The notes under the pieces are model-generated. The model saw nothing but the letters and a program-made list of their open reading frames with translations, searched no databases and was not told the origin of the DNA. This document shows positions 10,143 through 18,462 of a stretch of 64,000 bases of DNA, piece by piece. The position numbers were made by a program, and so were the translations under genes. This DNA is from CADEED01 sp963839685. Its GTDB lineage: Bacteria; Pseudomonadota; Gammaproteobacteria; Steroidobacterales; Steroidobacteraceae. The DNA lies in NCBI GenBank assembly GCA_963839685.1, contig CAWIVS010000012.1, positions 682,001 to 746,000 on the forward strand, written 5' to 3'. Position 1 is the stretch's first letter. Each line of letters opens with the position of its first letter.

Positions 10143-11452
10143 ATGGCGCTCCGGATGCGCGTCATCAGCGAACATCGCCTGAACATGGGCGACAAGAGCA
10201 GTTTTGTCTTCGGAGTTTCAGGCGGCAGCATTGGTCGCTCCTCCGAGAACGACTGGGTGTTGCCCGATGACATGCGTTACGTTTCCGGCCGCCACGCCCG
10301 CATCATCTACCACAACGGCCGTTACGTGCTGCAGGACACTTCCAGCAACGGCACCTTCGTCAACGATGTCGATCGCCCGCTCGGCAACCAGAACCCGCAT
10401 GAACTGAAGTCCGGCGACATCCTGCGAATCGGCGAGTACCACGTCCAGGTGCAGATCGATTCCGGCAATGACTTCAGCCTGGACGACAGTGCGTACACGG
10501 AAGTCTGCAGGCTCGACCAGCCGCCGGCGGGCATCGCCGAACGATCTGGGCGCCTCGCTGCGACTCGAAAACCTGCTCGAAGCGAGCAATGACATTTCGA
10601 GTGACGAACTGAAGCCCGTCAATGCCTTCGGACAGGCTGATCTCGGCACGCACCCGCGCGTTGCACCAGACACAGGATCTGCCGAAGGAAGGCTCCACGG
10701 CGCCCGAACTCAGCGTCGATTCCGAGGCCGTTGCGCGCCGCATCGCGCGGCTGGCCAAGGCGGCTGACCAAGCAGCAGCTGGCTCTGCAGCAATCCGCAC
10801 CATCCTCCAGGTCCCGCAGCGCCCGCACCTGTTCCTGTTTCTTCGCCACCGGCCTACGACAACACGCCCGGGCTTGCAGGCGTTCTGCCGCGGCGCGGGC
10901 ATCGGACCGGAGTCGCTGCCCGTGGAAGCCCATGCGCGCATGCTGCATCTCGCCGGCCAGCTGTTGCGCGAGTCGCTGCTCGGCCTGAAGGCGAGCTCAC
11001 GCAGTCAGCAGGAACAGCGCGACCAGCTGCGTGTGACGTATGAGAAGCCGCGAGCGGACATCCTGCCGTCACTCGAACGCCACAGCGTCGAGGAGCTGAT
11101 CCAGGAACTGCTCAAGGCGCACGACAGCCGCCGTTTCGACGCGGTCACCTGGCTGCGCGACGCCTTCGCCGGGACGCGCTCGCACGATGATGCGCTGCTG
11201 CGCGCCATGCTTTCGGCCTTCCTCGACTTCGTCGGGCGGCTCGATCCGCGCGACCTCGCCACGCGCTTCGAGCGCAGCTCGCGCCGCAAGGCCCTGGGCA
11301 ACTGGGAACTGTACGGTGAGTTCTATCGCAGCCTGTGCGAAACCCCGCCGGGCACGTTGCCGCACATCTTCGTCGAGACTTTCGCGCAGAGCTACGACCA
11401 GGTGGCGCGCGAAGAAGACGCGGGCTCGGCGCACTCCAGCGACGCCGCCTAA
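10143..11452 (+). CDS. FHA-domain protein, TagH-like (type VI secretion-associated family), five apparent frameshifts
   Basis: Residues 1-105 are a forkhead-associated phosphothreonine-binding domain, with GSIGRSSENDWVLPD, SGRHARI and TSSNGTFVN. The C-terminal 200 residues match the conserved tail of T6SS FHA proteins: FCRGAGI, MLHLAGQLLRESLLGL, then SVEELIQELL and a WELYGEFYR motif. Between them lies a Pro/Ala-rich linker (10530-10875). It changes frame about five times (near 10535, 10640, 10765, 10798, 10872), and each change equals one extra base. Corrected length would be about 434 residues. No other T6SS gene is present, so it is an orphan here or belongs to a locus elsewhere. Clustering of the breaks in an unconserved linker leaves open either local sequence error or genuine decay. 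Confidence 0.75.
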
Positions 11453-11460
11453 CTAGCCGG

Positions 11461-11622
11461 TCAGCCGCCGGGCCGGACTCCGAGCCCATCCCGATCGTCT
11501 TCATCCGGCTCCGCCTCCTCATCCTCGATCCGCTCGACCGGGTCGGGCGCCTTGTCACTCTCGGGCGGCAACACCGGTGGCTGCGGGGGTTGCGGCGTTC
11601 CTGACCTTGGTTTGCCTTGCAT
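11461..11622 (-). CDS. Small Pro-rich, acidic hypothetical protein
   Basis: This is a 53-residue frame from ATG 11620-11622. It begins MQGKPRSGTPQPPQPP and continues with a strongly acidic segment (IEDEEAEPDEDDRD). Such Pro-rich short acidic proteins are common in high-GC Proteobacteria and have no known role. AGGG lies about 12 nt upstream. It converges on the FHA gene, 8 nt away. Low sequence complexity makes the call uncertain. Confidence 0.4.
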   Translation of the reverse strand: MQGKPRSGTPQPPQPPVLPPESDKAPDPVERIEDEEAEPDEDDRDGLGVRPGG

Positions 11623-11809
11623 GATGGCAACCCTAGCGGGCCGGTGACCGCCAGACAGGCATTCTTCGCCGCAAGGCACCCGGCTGGAAGACCGATGCGG
11701 GCGTCAGACAAGGCGAAGCTTGAGAACCGGCCGCGGCCTGTCGAAACTGCGATGCGCCCTTCGTATAGGGGGTGAAGCCGGCCCATCGCCGGCAATGAAG
11801 GCAGAGCCC

Positions 11810-12160
11810 ATGAAACAGTACTTGTTGAGCGTGTGTTACCCAGCCGGGGGCACCCAGCCGCCGCCCGACGTCCTGCAGAGAATCATGCGTGACGTCCACG
11901 CCATCCAGCGCGAGATGCAGTCGGCCGGTGTCTGGGTATTCAGTGGCGGACTGACTCCGTCCAGCAGCGCGACCGTATTGCGCCACCAGAATGGCGCCGT
12001 CGTCACCACCGACGGACCATTCATCGAGAGCAAGGAGCAGATCGGCGGCTTGACGATTCTCAAGGCGCCTGACCTCGACGCGGCGCTTGCGTGGGGCCGC
12101 AAGCTCGCGCTGGCCATCGGAACACCCATCGAGGTGCGACCCTTCATGGAGAACCACTGA
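11810..12160 (+). CDS. YCII-related DGPF-domain protein
   Basis: This 116-residue protein of the YCII/DGPF family begins MKQYLLSVC and carries the signature TTDGPFIESKEQIGG near residues 64-78. A second in-frame ATG at 11795 would add five residues. AGGCAG upstream of 11810 is the better ribosome-binding site. The enzymatic activity of DGPF proteins is not settled. They are repeatedly found next to ECF42 sigma factors, and here the downstream gene is exactly that type and overlaps this one. They are probably co-transcribed, with this protein a target or partner of the sigma factor's regulon. Confidence 0.88.
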   Translation: MKQYLLSVCYPAGGTQPPPDVLQRIMRDVHAIQREMQSAGVWVFSGGLTPSSSATVLRHQNGAVVTTDGPFIESKEQIGGLTILKAPDLDAALAWGRKLALAIGTPIEVRPFMENH

Positions 12161-13365
12161 GCCGCGAGATCGAACGGGTGTTCCGCCGCGAGTACGGCCG
12201 CGCCGTGGCCGTGCTCGTGCGCTCGCTGGGCGACATCTCGCTCGCGGAGGAGTCAGTGCAGGATGCCTTCGAAGCGGCGCTGCAACGCTGGCCCGCGAGC
12301 GGTGTGCCACCGGCGCCGGCTGGCTGGATCATCACCACGGCGCGCCACCGCGCCATTGACAGGCTGCGACGCGAGGCGTCGCGCGACGCGCGGCACGCCG
12401 CGGCATTGCAGCTGTTGGAACAGGACGAACCCGGGGAGCACGATGTGCAGGACGAGCGTTTGCGCCTGATATTCACCTGTTGTCATCCGGCGCTCGGGCC
12501 TGAAGCACGCGTGGCGCTGACACTGAAATTGCTCGGTGGGCTCGGTACCACGGAAATCGCGCGCGCCTTCCTGGTGGCGGAGCCGACCATGGCGCAGCGA
12601 CTGTCGCGCGCCAAGGCCAAGATTCGCGACGCCGGCATTCCCTACCGCCTGCCCGAGGCCGCGGAATTGCCGGCGCGGCTGGCGGCGGTGCTCGCGGTCG
12701 TCTATCTCGTTTTCAACGAAGGCTACAGCGCCTCGTCCGGCGCCGAGCTGCTGCGCGCCGATCTGTGCGATGAGGCCATCCGGCTCGGCAGGATGCTGCT
12801 CGAGCTGATGCCGCAGGAACCGGAAGTGCGCGGGCTGCTCGCGCTGTTGCTGCTCATCGACGCACGACGCGCGGCGCGGGTGGATTCGCATGGCGCGCTC
12901 ATCAGGCTCGCCGACCAGGATCGCAGCCGCTGGCAGCGGCCGCTCATCGAGGAAGGCCAGGCGCTGCTGCGCGAGTGCCTGGCTCGCAACTGTCCCGGGC
13001 CCTACCAGCTCCAGGCCGCGATCAACGCCGTGCACAGCGACGCCATCGACGCGTCTCATACCGACTGGCGCCAGATCCTCGCGCTGTACGATCAGTGGAT
13101 GAACCTCGCGCCCAGCCCGGTGATCGCACTGAATCGCGCGGTGGCCGTCGCGGAAGTCGACGGCGCCGATCAGGCACTGCGCCAGGTAGATAGGCTGGAT
13201 CTCGGCCAATACCACCTGTTCCACGCGGTGCGCGCCGAGTTGTTGCGCCGAGTGGAACGCGAGGCCGACGCGGCCGCGGCGTACCAGGAGGCCATCGCGT
13301 TGTGTCAGAACCTTCGTGAGAAGGAATTTCTCGAACGACAGTACCGGTCGCTCAGAAAGAATTAG
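12091..13365 (+). CDS. ECF sigma factor, ECF42 type with C-terminal TPR-like extension
   Basis: This is an extracytoplasmic-function sigma factor. Region 2 reads VFRREYGRAVAVLVRSLGD then EESVQDAFEAALQRW. Region 4 contains CCHPALGPEARVALTLKLL, then GLGTTEIARAFLVAEPTMA. After that a helical DUF6596/TPR-like extension of over 200 residues (VYLVFNEGYS; SPVIALNRAVAVAE) is characteristic of ECF42. In the family this extension replaces an anti-sigma factor in control. The start is unresolved. The listed GTG lies inside the YCII gene, but homology begins near 12160. A CTG at 12157 preceded by GGAG and overlapping the YCII stop would give translational coupling. The end at 13365 is clear. Confidence 0.9.
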   Translation: MGPQARAGHRNTHRGATLHGEPLSREIERVFRREYGRAVAVLVRSLGDISLAEESVQDAFEAALQRWPASGVPPAPAGWIITTARHRAIDRLRREASRDARHAAALQLLEQDEPGEHDVQDERLRLIFTCCHPALGPEARVALTLKLLGGLGTTEIARAFLVAEPTMAQRLSRAKAKIRDAGIPYRLPEAAELPARLAAVLAVVYLVFNEGYSASSGAELLRADLCDEAIRLGRMLLELMPQEPEVRGLLALLLLIDARRAARVDSHGALIRLADQDRSRWQRPLIEEGQALLRECLARNCPGPYQLQAAINAVHSDAIDASHTDWRQILALYDQWMNLAPSPVIALNRAVAVAEVDGADQALRQVDRLDLGQYHLFHAVRAELLRRVEREADAAAAYQEAIALCQNLREKEFLERQYRSLRKN

Positions 13366-13368
13366 AAA

Positions 13369-13461
13369 TGGCGGAGAGGGTGAGATTGCTCGCGACCGGG
13401 GACGGTCGCTCGGTCCCTCGAAGACTCGGGCTTGATTCATGCACGTGAGTTCGAATCTCAC
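13369..13461. repeat. Partial duplicate of the tRNA-Ser 3' end
   Basis: TGGCGGAGAGGGTGAGATT occurs at 13369-13387 and again at 13482-13500, where it is the 3' end of tRNA-Ser (CCA, acceptor strand and part of the T arm, minus strand). A 21-nt segment at 13441-13461 is a perfect inverted copy of tRNA positions 13493-13513 (T arm and flank). The 113-bp spacer between the direct repeats contains no gene. Such tRNA 3'-end repeats are typical attachment-site scars, but no integrase is in the window. Confidence 0.6.
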
Positions 13462-13481
13462 GTGAGTGCAGCGTAAAAAAG

Positions 13482-13574
13482 TGGCGGAGAGGGTGAGATT
13501 CGAACTCACGTGCCGGAATTACCCGACCATCCGATTTCGAGTCGGCGCCGTTATGACCGCTTCGGTACCTCTCC
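13482..13574 (-). tRNA. tRNA-Ser (anticodon CGA)
   Basis: Read on the minus strand, the gene has a 7-bp acceptor stem (GGAGAGG with CCTCTCC), an anticodon arm with loop CTCGAAA and anticodon CGA for UCG codons, and the long variable arm expected of serine tRNA. The T arm is GTGAG-TTCGAAT-CTCAC. A discriminator G and an encoded CCA end at 13482. Length is 93 nt. It is divergent from the lytic transglycosylase gene. Confidence 0.95.
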
Positions 13575-13644
13575 GCGTGACCAGTCTCAAAAAGACCTTT
13601 CAAATTAGGGCCACCCCACGGGGGGCGCGTATTCTAGCCGAACG

Positions 13645-14364
13645 ATGACGAGAGCCAAGGGGCGGAAAGCACGGACCGGCCGGCGGGGCTTCATGGCCCT
13701 GGGTATGGCCATCCTGGGCGCTCCGCTGGCGACCGTGGCCGCCGACCCGGCGCAACGGGCGCGGCTGCCGCGTCGCCTGGCCACCGATTTCCACAATCAC
13801 ATCCGGACCCGCCTGCCCCATCTGCGCCAGCCCTTCGAGTCCGCAGCGCGGGAGACGGGATTCAGCTGGCGCACGCTCGCCGCGCTTGGCTACCAGGAAT
13901 CGCGCTGGCGTCCCGCGGCGGTATCACCGCGTGGTGCGCAGGGTGTGATGATGCTGATGCCGCTGACTGCCAAAAAGATGGGGGTCAGCAACGTCTTTTC
14001 GCCCGATGAAAACATCCTCGGCGGCGCGCGGTACCTGCTGCACATGAAGGAACGCATCCCCAAGCGCATCCTCGATCCGGACCGCACCTTGCTCGCCACG
14101 GCGGCTTATAACATCGGCATCGGCCATCTCGAAGACGCGCGCATCATCACGGAGATGCGCAAGAAAAACCCTGATCGCTGGGCAGACGTGCGCGCCAACC
14201 TGCCGCGGCTGTCCGATCCGCGCTGGCACAAGCGCGTCAAACGCGGTTATGCCAACGGCCGCGAAACCGTGGAATTCGTCGAACGTGTGGCTCAATTCGC
14301 GGCCATCCTCGAAAGCACCGTGCCGGACAACGACGTCTCGCAAACCATGCCTACCGAGCGCTGA
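13645..14364 (+). CDS. Lytic transglycosylase, SLT/MltF-type catalytic domain
   Basis: This enzyme cleaves the MurNAc-GlcNAc bond of peptidoglycan to form a 1,6-anhydro product in the periplasm. Of 239 residues, the N-terminus RRGFMALGMAILGAPLATVA resembles a Tat or Sec signal peptide. The SLT domain follows, with the catalytic Glu in YQESRW (near residue 80) and SPRGAQGVMMLMPLTA and AAYNIG motifs. MltF of enterobacteria also has an N-terminal solute-binding-protein-like domain, which is absent here. Only the catalytic half is present, preceded by an RTRLPHL segment as in MltF. Its proximity to purL and tadA fits the conserved mltF neighbourhood. It converges on the DUF1080 gene. Confidence 0.9.
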   Translation: MTRAKGRKARTGRRGFMALGMAILGAPLATVAADPAQRARLPRRLATDFHNHIRTRLPHLRQPFESAARETGFSWRTLAALGYQESRWRPAAVSPRGAQGVMMLMPLTAKKMGVSNVFSPDENILGGARYLLHMKERIPKRILDPDRTLLATAAYNIGIGHLEDARIITEMRKKNPDRWADVRANLPRLSDPRWHKRVKRGYANGRETVEFVERVAQFAAILESTVPDNDVSQTMPTER

Positions 14365-14406
14365 AACGCGGCCGTAAATCACCGCCGATGTGACGCCAGA
14401 TGAGTA

Positions 14407-15760
14407 TCAGTCGAGCTTGCGGATCTTGATGCTGCGATAAGCCACCGCGTCCCCGTGATCCTGCAACAGGATGCGGCCCTTCGCGGCTTCTCCGAATCCT
14501 GGCGTCGACTTGAACTTGCTGGCCGCGACCTGCGCGCGGTAATCGGCGGAGTGCCGGTTGAACTCGAGCACCTTCACGCCGTTGAGCCAGTGTTCCACCG
14601 TGCCGTCGGGCCGTGACACGATGCGCGCGTGCTGCCAGACATCGATCCTGGGCGCAATGCCCACGTTGGTCATCAGCTTGGCGCGTGGCAAAACGTCATA
14701 GAGCGACGCCAGAGTGCGATTGCCATCACGGCCGAGCTTCGCGTCCGGGTGGCGTTCATCGTCGAGGACCTGGTACTCGAGCCCGAGCGGCGCATTGCTG
14801 GCAGGATCGCGCGGCGAAGTCAGTAGATAGAAGATGCCGCTGTTGGCGCCGGCGGACACCTTGAATTCGAGCTGCAGTTCGAACGCGCCGAATTCCTCGT
14901 CGGACATGATGTCGCCGCCGCCCCCCTTCGAAACGACCGCGAGCTCACCGTTTGCCAGCGACCATCCCTTCGCCGGGAATCCCGGCGCCTGCGCACCGCG
15001 CCAGCCTTTCGAAGTCTTGCCATCCCACAACAGTCGCCAGCCCTGCGCCTGTTCGTCCGGGTGCAGGTTGTTGGGCAGGTTATTGCGGATGAAAAGTCCC
15101 ATCGGAGGCCGCGGCTCCAGGCCGCGGGTCCGGATCGACAGATTCTTCCAGCTCGTGGTACGCCCGGCTTCCTCTGCCTTGTCGACTGAATGCACCTGCA
15201 GGCCGATGAATCCTGAACTGGAGGCAGCGTCGATCACGTCGGCCACCGCGCCGTCGTTCACCCACACGCGCAGGCGCGGACCGATGGCCTCGATGCGGTA
15301 GTGATTCCACGCGCCGAATTTGTAGAGCGCCTTCGAAGGCGGATTCATCTCGCCGGTGTAGAACCAGCCGCGCTGCGCCTCTTCGTAGATGTGGCCGCTC
15401 CATTGGCGTGGCGAAGGGTCGATGTCCGCCTGGTAACCATGCACCCGGCCCTTCTCGAACTCGGGCGTGGAGTGACTGCGGAATTGCACGCCGGAGTTGG
15501 CGGGCCCCACATCCTGGCGGACGTCGAACTCCAGGATGAAATCCGCGAAATCCCGCTCCGTCACCAGGAAACTGTTGGGAACACCTGGCCGCGTCGCGCC
15601 GACGATGGCGCCATCGATGACCTGGTAATCCGCGGCGCCGCCGAGCTGCTTCCAGCCGTTGAGCGTCTTGCCGTCAAACAATGGTCTCTGCGGCATTCCG
15701 ATCCGCGGCACCGCTGCCCGCGACCAAGAGCAGCACCCATCCGCACCAGAGGTTCCGCAT
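14407..15760 (-). CDS. Two-domain DUF1080 (3-keto-disaccharide hydrolase-like) secreted protein, one apparent frameshift
   Basis: Two DUF1080 concanavalin-like domains occur in tandem. The first begins PLFDGKTLNGWKQLGG and the second LLWDGKTSKGWRG. Family members act on 3-keto-glycosides or serve as carbohydrate-binding modules, and substrate cannot be read here. The signal peptide (MRNLWCGWVLLLVAGSGAAD) starts at ATG 15758-15760 but is one frame off the body. The shift, near 15685, is one extra base. Corrected length is about 450 residues. The start lies 2 nt after the yceI stop, so the two genes are co-transcribed. Taking the body frame alone would put the start at 15711 and lose the export signal. 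Confidence 0.85.
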
Positions 15761-15762
15761 GG

Positions 15763-16347
15763 CTACTTGGTGGTCGTTGCTTCGATCTGGATGGCGAGCT
15801 TCACCTTCATGTCGAAGCCGAGATTCTTGCCAAACACGATCCCATAGTCCTCACGATTGATGGTGGTGTGCGCATCCGCGCCGCACAGTTCGGTGCCTTT
15901 CTTCATGGGGTGCATGATGCATTTGAACGAGCCGAGGGTCAGCGTCACGGGTTTGGTGACCCCGTGCAACGTGAGGTCGCCCTGCACCTCGGCCGGCGCA
16001 TCGGCCTTGAATTTCGTGATCTTGCCCTTGAACGTGGCCGTCGGAAATTTCTCGACGTCCAGCATTTCATTCGACTTGAGGTGTTTGTCCAGGTCCGCTT
16101 CACCTGTCTGGATCGTGGCAGTAGGGATAGTGATGTCCACCGTCCCGGTCTTCGCGGCGCGATCGAGAGAGATGGTGCCGGACGTGCCAGTGAATATTCC
16201 GCGCCACACCGAGACACCGCCGAAGTGATCGGCTTCGAAACTCGGATGCGTATGGCGCGTATCCACCTGGTAGGTGACGGGCGCGGCAAGTGCTGCGGAA
16301 CTGGCGGCAGCCAGCAGCACGATGGTGGCAAGAATTTGACGGCGCAT
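15763..16347 (-). CDS. YceI-family periplasmic lipid-binding-like protein
   Basis: This 194-residue protein has a Sec signal peptide (MRRQILATIVLLAAASSAALA) and the YceI beta-barrel start YQVDTRHTHPSFEADHFG. It also has typical TGTVDITIPTATIQTG, KFPTATFKGK and GDLTLHGVTKPV motifs. YceI proteins bind isoprenoid-like lipids in the periplasm; the ligand is unknown here. The start at 16347 is set by GAAGGAGG just upstream. The frame is open upstream into tadA only because a base insertion removed the tadA stop, so there is no genuine TadA-YceI fusion. Confidence 0.93.
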   Translation of the reverse strand: MRRQILATIVLLAAASSAALAAPVTYQVDTRHTHPSFEADHFGGVSVWRGIFTGTSGTISLDRAAKTGTVDITIPTATIQTGEADLDKHLKSNEMLDVEKFPTATFKGKITKFKADAPAEVQGDLTLHGVTKPVTLTLGSFKCIMHPMKKGTELCGADAHTTINREDYGIVFGKNLGFDMKVKLAIQIEATTTK

Positions 16348-16433
16348 GGATCCTCCTTCATGTGTTTCGAACGGGGCCCGGACGCTAACACAAAGCCGGC
16401 TGAAGGGGCTCCTGTGTCGGCTCGCGACTCCTC

Positions 16434-16902
16434 TTATGGCGGCTCCCGCCGACGCGCAGAAAAGAAAGCCGTTGAGCATTCGCGCACTCTCCTCCATGAG
16501 CACGCCGCCGAACACATCGACGCGGTGATTCATGGAAGGCAGGGTAAAGATGTTCGTGGTGCTGCCGGCGGCGCCGGCCTTCGGATCCCAGGCGCCAAAG
16601 ACCAGGCGGGCAACGCGCGCATGGATGATGGCCGAGGCGCACATCACGCACGGTTCGAGCGTGACGTACAGGGTGGTTCCCGTGAGCCGGTAGCTGGCCA
16701 GCGCACGCCCACCGGCACGCAGCGCCTCGATCTCGGCATGGGCGGTGGGATCGTGACCGGCAATCGGCCGGTTTGCGGCCACCGCCAGGATGGCGTCCCC
16801 CTGCGCCAACAGCGCACCGACGGGTATCTCGCCCGCCGCCTCTGCGCCGCGCGCCGCCTCGAGCGCGAGCCGCATGAAATCTATGTCACTGCGCAGGGCC
16901 AT
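16434..16902 (-). CDS. tadA: tRNA-specific adenosine deaminase (A34 to I), one apparent frameshift near the end
   Basis: TadA deaminates adenosine 34 of tRNA-Arg(ACG) to inosine. The zinc and catalytic motifs are present: HAEIEAL (His and catalytic Glu) and PCVMCASA (two Cys). So are the N-terminal FMRLALEAARGAEAAGEIPVG and MNHRVDVFGGVLMEE. Near 16458-16464 the frame breaks. Removing one base gives NGFFSARRREPP and a stop at 16434, the usual type of TadA C-terminus, for a 155-residue protein. TadA is essential in most bacteria, so this points to a sequence error. The start ATG faces the DUF72 gene across a 118-bp divergent region. Confidence 0.93.
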
Positions 16903-17020
16903 GGAGCTCCCGGTTGCCGGTCTCGGCCCGGCAAACTACTACGGATCGTTGCGGTTCGCTAACCCCGGGCGGCGACATCCTCCGACAGTCCGCCGCACGC
17001 AGTCACGCGACAGTACGCAC

Positions 17021-18016
17021 ATGGGAACCATCCGCATCGGAATTTCCGGCTGGCGCTATGAACCGTGGCGGAGAATCTTCTACCCCGAGGACCTCCCGCA
17101 ACAGCGCGAGCTGCAGTTCGCGGCACGCGCGTTTCCGAGCATTGAAATCAACGGCTCGTTCTACTCTTTGCAGACGCCGGCCTCTTACGCCGCGTGGTAC
17201 GGCGCCACGCCTGACGGTTTTGTCTTCAGCGTCAAGGGACCGCGCTACATCACACACATACTGCGACTCAAAGGCGTGCTGCGTCCGCTGGCGAACTTCT
17301 TCGCCTCCGGTGTGTTCAACCTGCGCGAAAAACTCGGACCCATCCTCTGGCAGTTTCCGCCATCGATGCGTTATGACGCCGCTCGCTTCGAGGCGTTCCT
17401 TGAATTGCTGCCGCGCGACTCCACCGCGGCGCTCGCGCTTGCGCGGCGTCGCGACAAGCGCATGCACGGACGCTCCTGCCTGCGTATCGATGCGCATCGT
17501 CCGCTGCGCCACGCCATCGAGATTCGCCACGAGAGCTTCGCGACCGCGGAGTTCATCGCGCAGCTTCGCAGGCACAAAGTGGCGCTGGTGGTCGCGGATA
17601 CGGCCGGCAAGTGGCCCTACCTCGAGGACGCGACCACGGATTTCATGTACCTGAGGCTGCACGGCGACAAGGAACTCTACGCCAGCGGCTATACCGACGC
17701 GGCGCTCGAGCGCTGGACGGATCGCATCCGCGCATGGCATCAAGGGCGCGAACCGCGCGATGCCCGGCGCGCCAGCGGTGCGGCGCGGCGCGGCGCATCA
17801 CGAGACGTGTACTGTTACTTCGATAATGACGTGAAGGTTCGCGCGCCGTTCGACGCCGACCGTCTCATGAGTAAGCTCGGGTTGAAACGCACCGACCGCG
17901 ATTTCCGCTTTCCCCACCGGCGCGTCCTGAAGGACATCAGGCCGGTCGCGCCGCTGCCGCCATTTCGCTGGCGGCGCCCAAGGCGCGCCGCACCCAGGAA
18001 GGCGGCGCGACATTGA
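17021..18016 (+). CDS. DUF72 family protein
   Basis: The protein begins MGTIRIGISGWRYEPWRRIFYP, the DUF72 TIM-barrel signature. It continues with YAAWYGATPDGFVFSVKGPR, LGPILWQFPP, AIEIRHESF and YCYFDNDVK motifs. Function of the family is not established. Length (331 residues) is slightly above average because of a basic C-terminal tail (RWRRPRRAAPRKAARH). The start ATG at 17021 begins the conserved domain; upstream in-frame sequence overlaps tadA and is not coding. It ends one base before the convergent YjbR/MmcQ stop. Confidence 0.9.
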   Translation: MGTIRIGISGWRYEPWRRIFYPEDLPQQRELQFAARAFPSIEINGSFYSLQTPASYAAWYGATPDGFVFSVKGPRYITHILRLKGVLRPLANFFASGVFNLREKLGPILWQFPPSMRYDAARFEAFLELLPRDSTAALALARRRDKRMHGRSCLRIDAHRPLRHAIEIRHESFATAEFIAQLRRHKVALVVADTAGKWPYLEDATTDFMYLRLHGDKELYASGYTDAALERWTDRIRAWHQGREPRDARRASGAARRGASRDVYCYFDNDVKVRAPFDADRLMSKLGLKRTDRDFRFPHRRVLKDIRPVAPLPPFRWRRPRRAAPRKAARH

Positions 18017-18424
18017 TCAGTCGACCAGGGCTGCCAGCTTCTTCGGCGCCAGCACCCGGTAGCTGTCCTTTAGCAGTGCTTCAACCTCGTCCCAATCGGT
18101 ACCCGCATCGACGATGAGCCCGGCGATGTTCCGGAACCAGACTGGCCGGAAGTATGGCGCGCGGCGAAACCGCGTCGCGGCACAAGCTTCCTGCCTCAGA
18201 CGGAACGTGACCACACAGGCGGGACCATCGGTGCCGGCCGCGCGCGCATAGGCTGGCGGGTGGCCGCCCTCGATCATGAGCACGTGCGCGAAATTCCGGC
18301 CGCGCACGCACCAGCGGATGCCCTCCCAGGCGGATTCCTCGCTGACCTCGGGAAGTTCCAGACATAAGAGGCGCAGGCGCGCCAGGGTGTCGCGCGGCGG
18401 CGCCGCAGACTGGGGTTCGGGCAT
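18017..18424 (-). CDS. MmcQ/YjbR family protein
   Basis: This 135-residue protein has the MmcQ/YjbR pattern: LCLELPEVSEESAWEGIRW near residues 20-38, a Val/Phe-rich core (CVVTFRL), APYFRPVWF and a C-terminal LKDSYRVLAPKKLAALVD. The fold resembles a double-wing DNA-binding protein, but no function is proven. It lies divergent from the first oxygenase gene (38-bp gap) and directly abuts the DUF72 stop. Confidence 0.85.
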   Translation of the reverse strand: MPEPQSAAPPRDTLARLRLLCLELPEVSEESAWEGIRWCVRGRNFAHVLMIEGGHPPAYARAAGTDGPACVVTFRLRQEACAATRFRRAPYFRPVWFRNIAGLIVDAGTDWDEVEALLKDSYRVLAPKKLAALVD

Positions 18425-18462
18425 TGCAAATCCCGCCGGTTGATGTGTTACAAATTACGCAC

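Noticed and set aside
15763..16902. A TadA-YceI fusion protein
   Set aside because: A one-base insertion near 16460 removes the tadA stop. YceI has its own ribosome-binding site and signal peptide at 16347.
16790..17020. An N-terminal extension of the DUF72 gene
   Set aside because: The extension overlaps the divergent tadA start, and the DUF72 signature begins immediately at the ATG at 17021.
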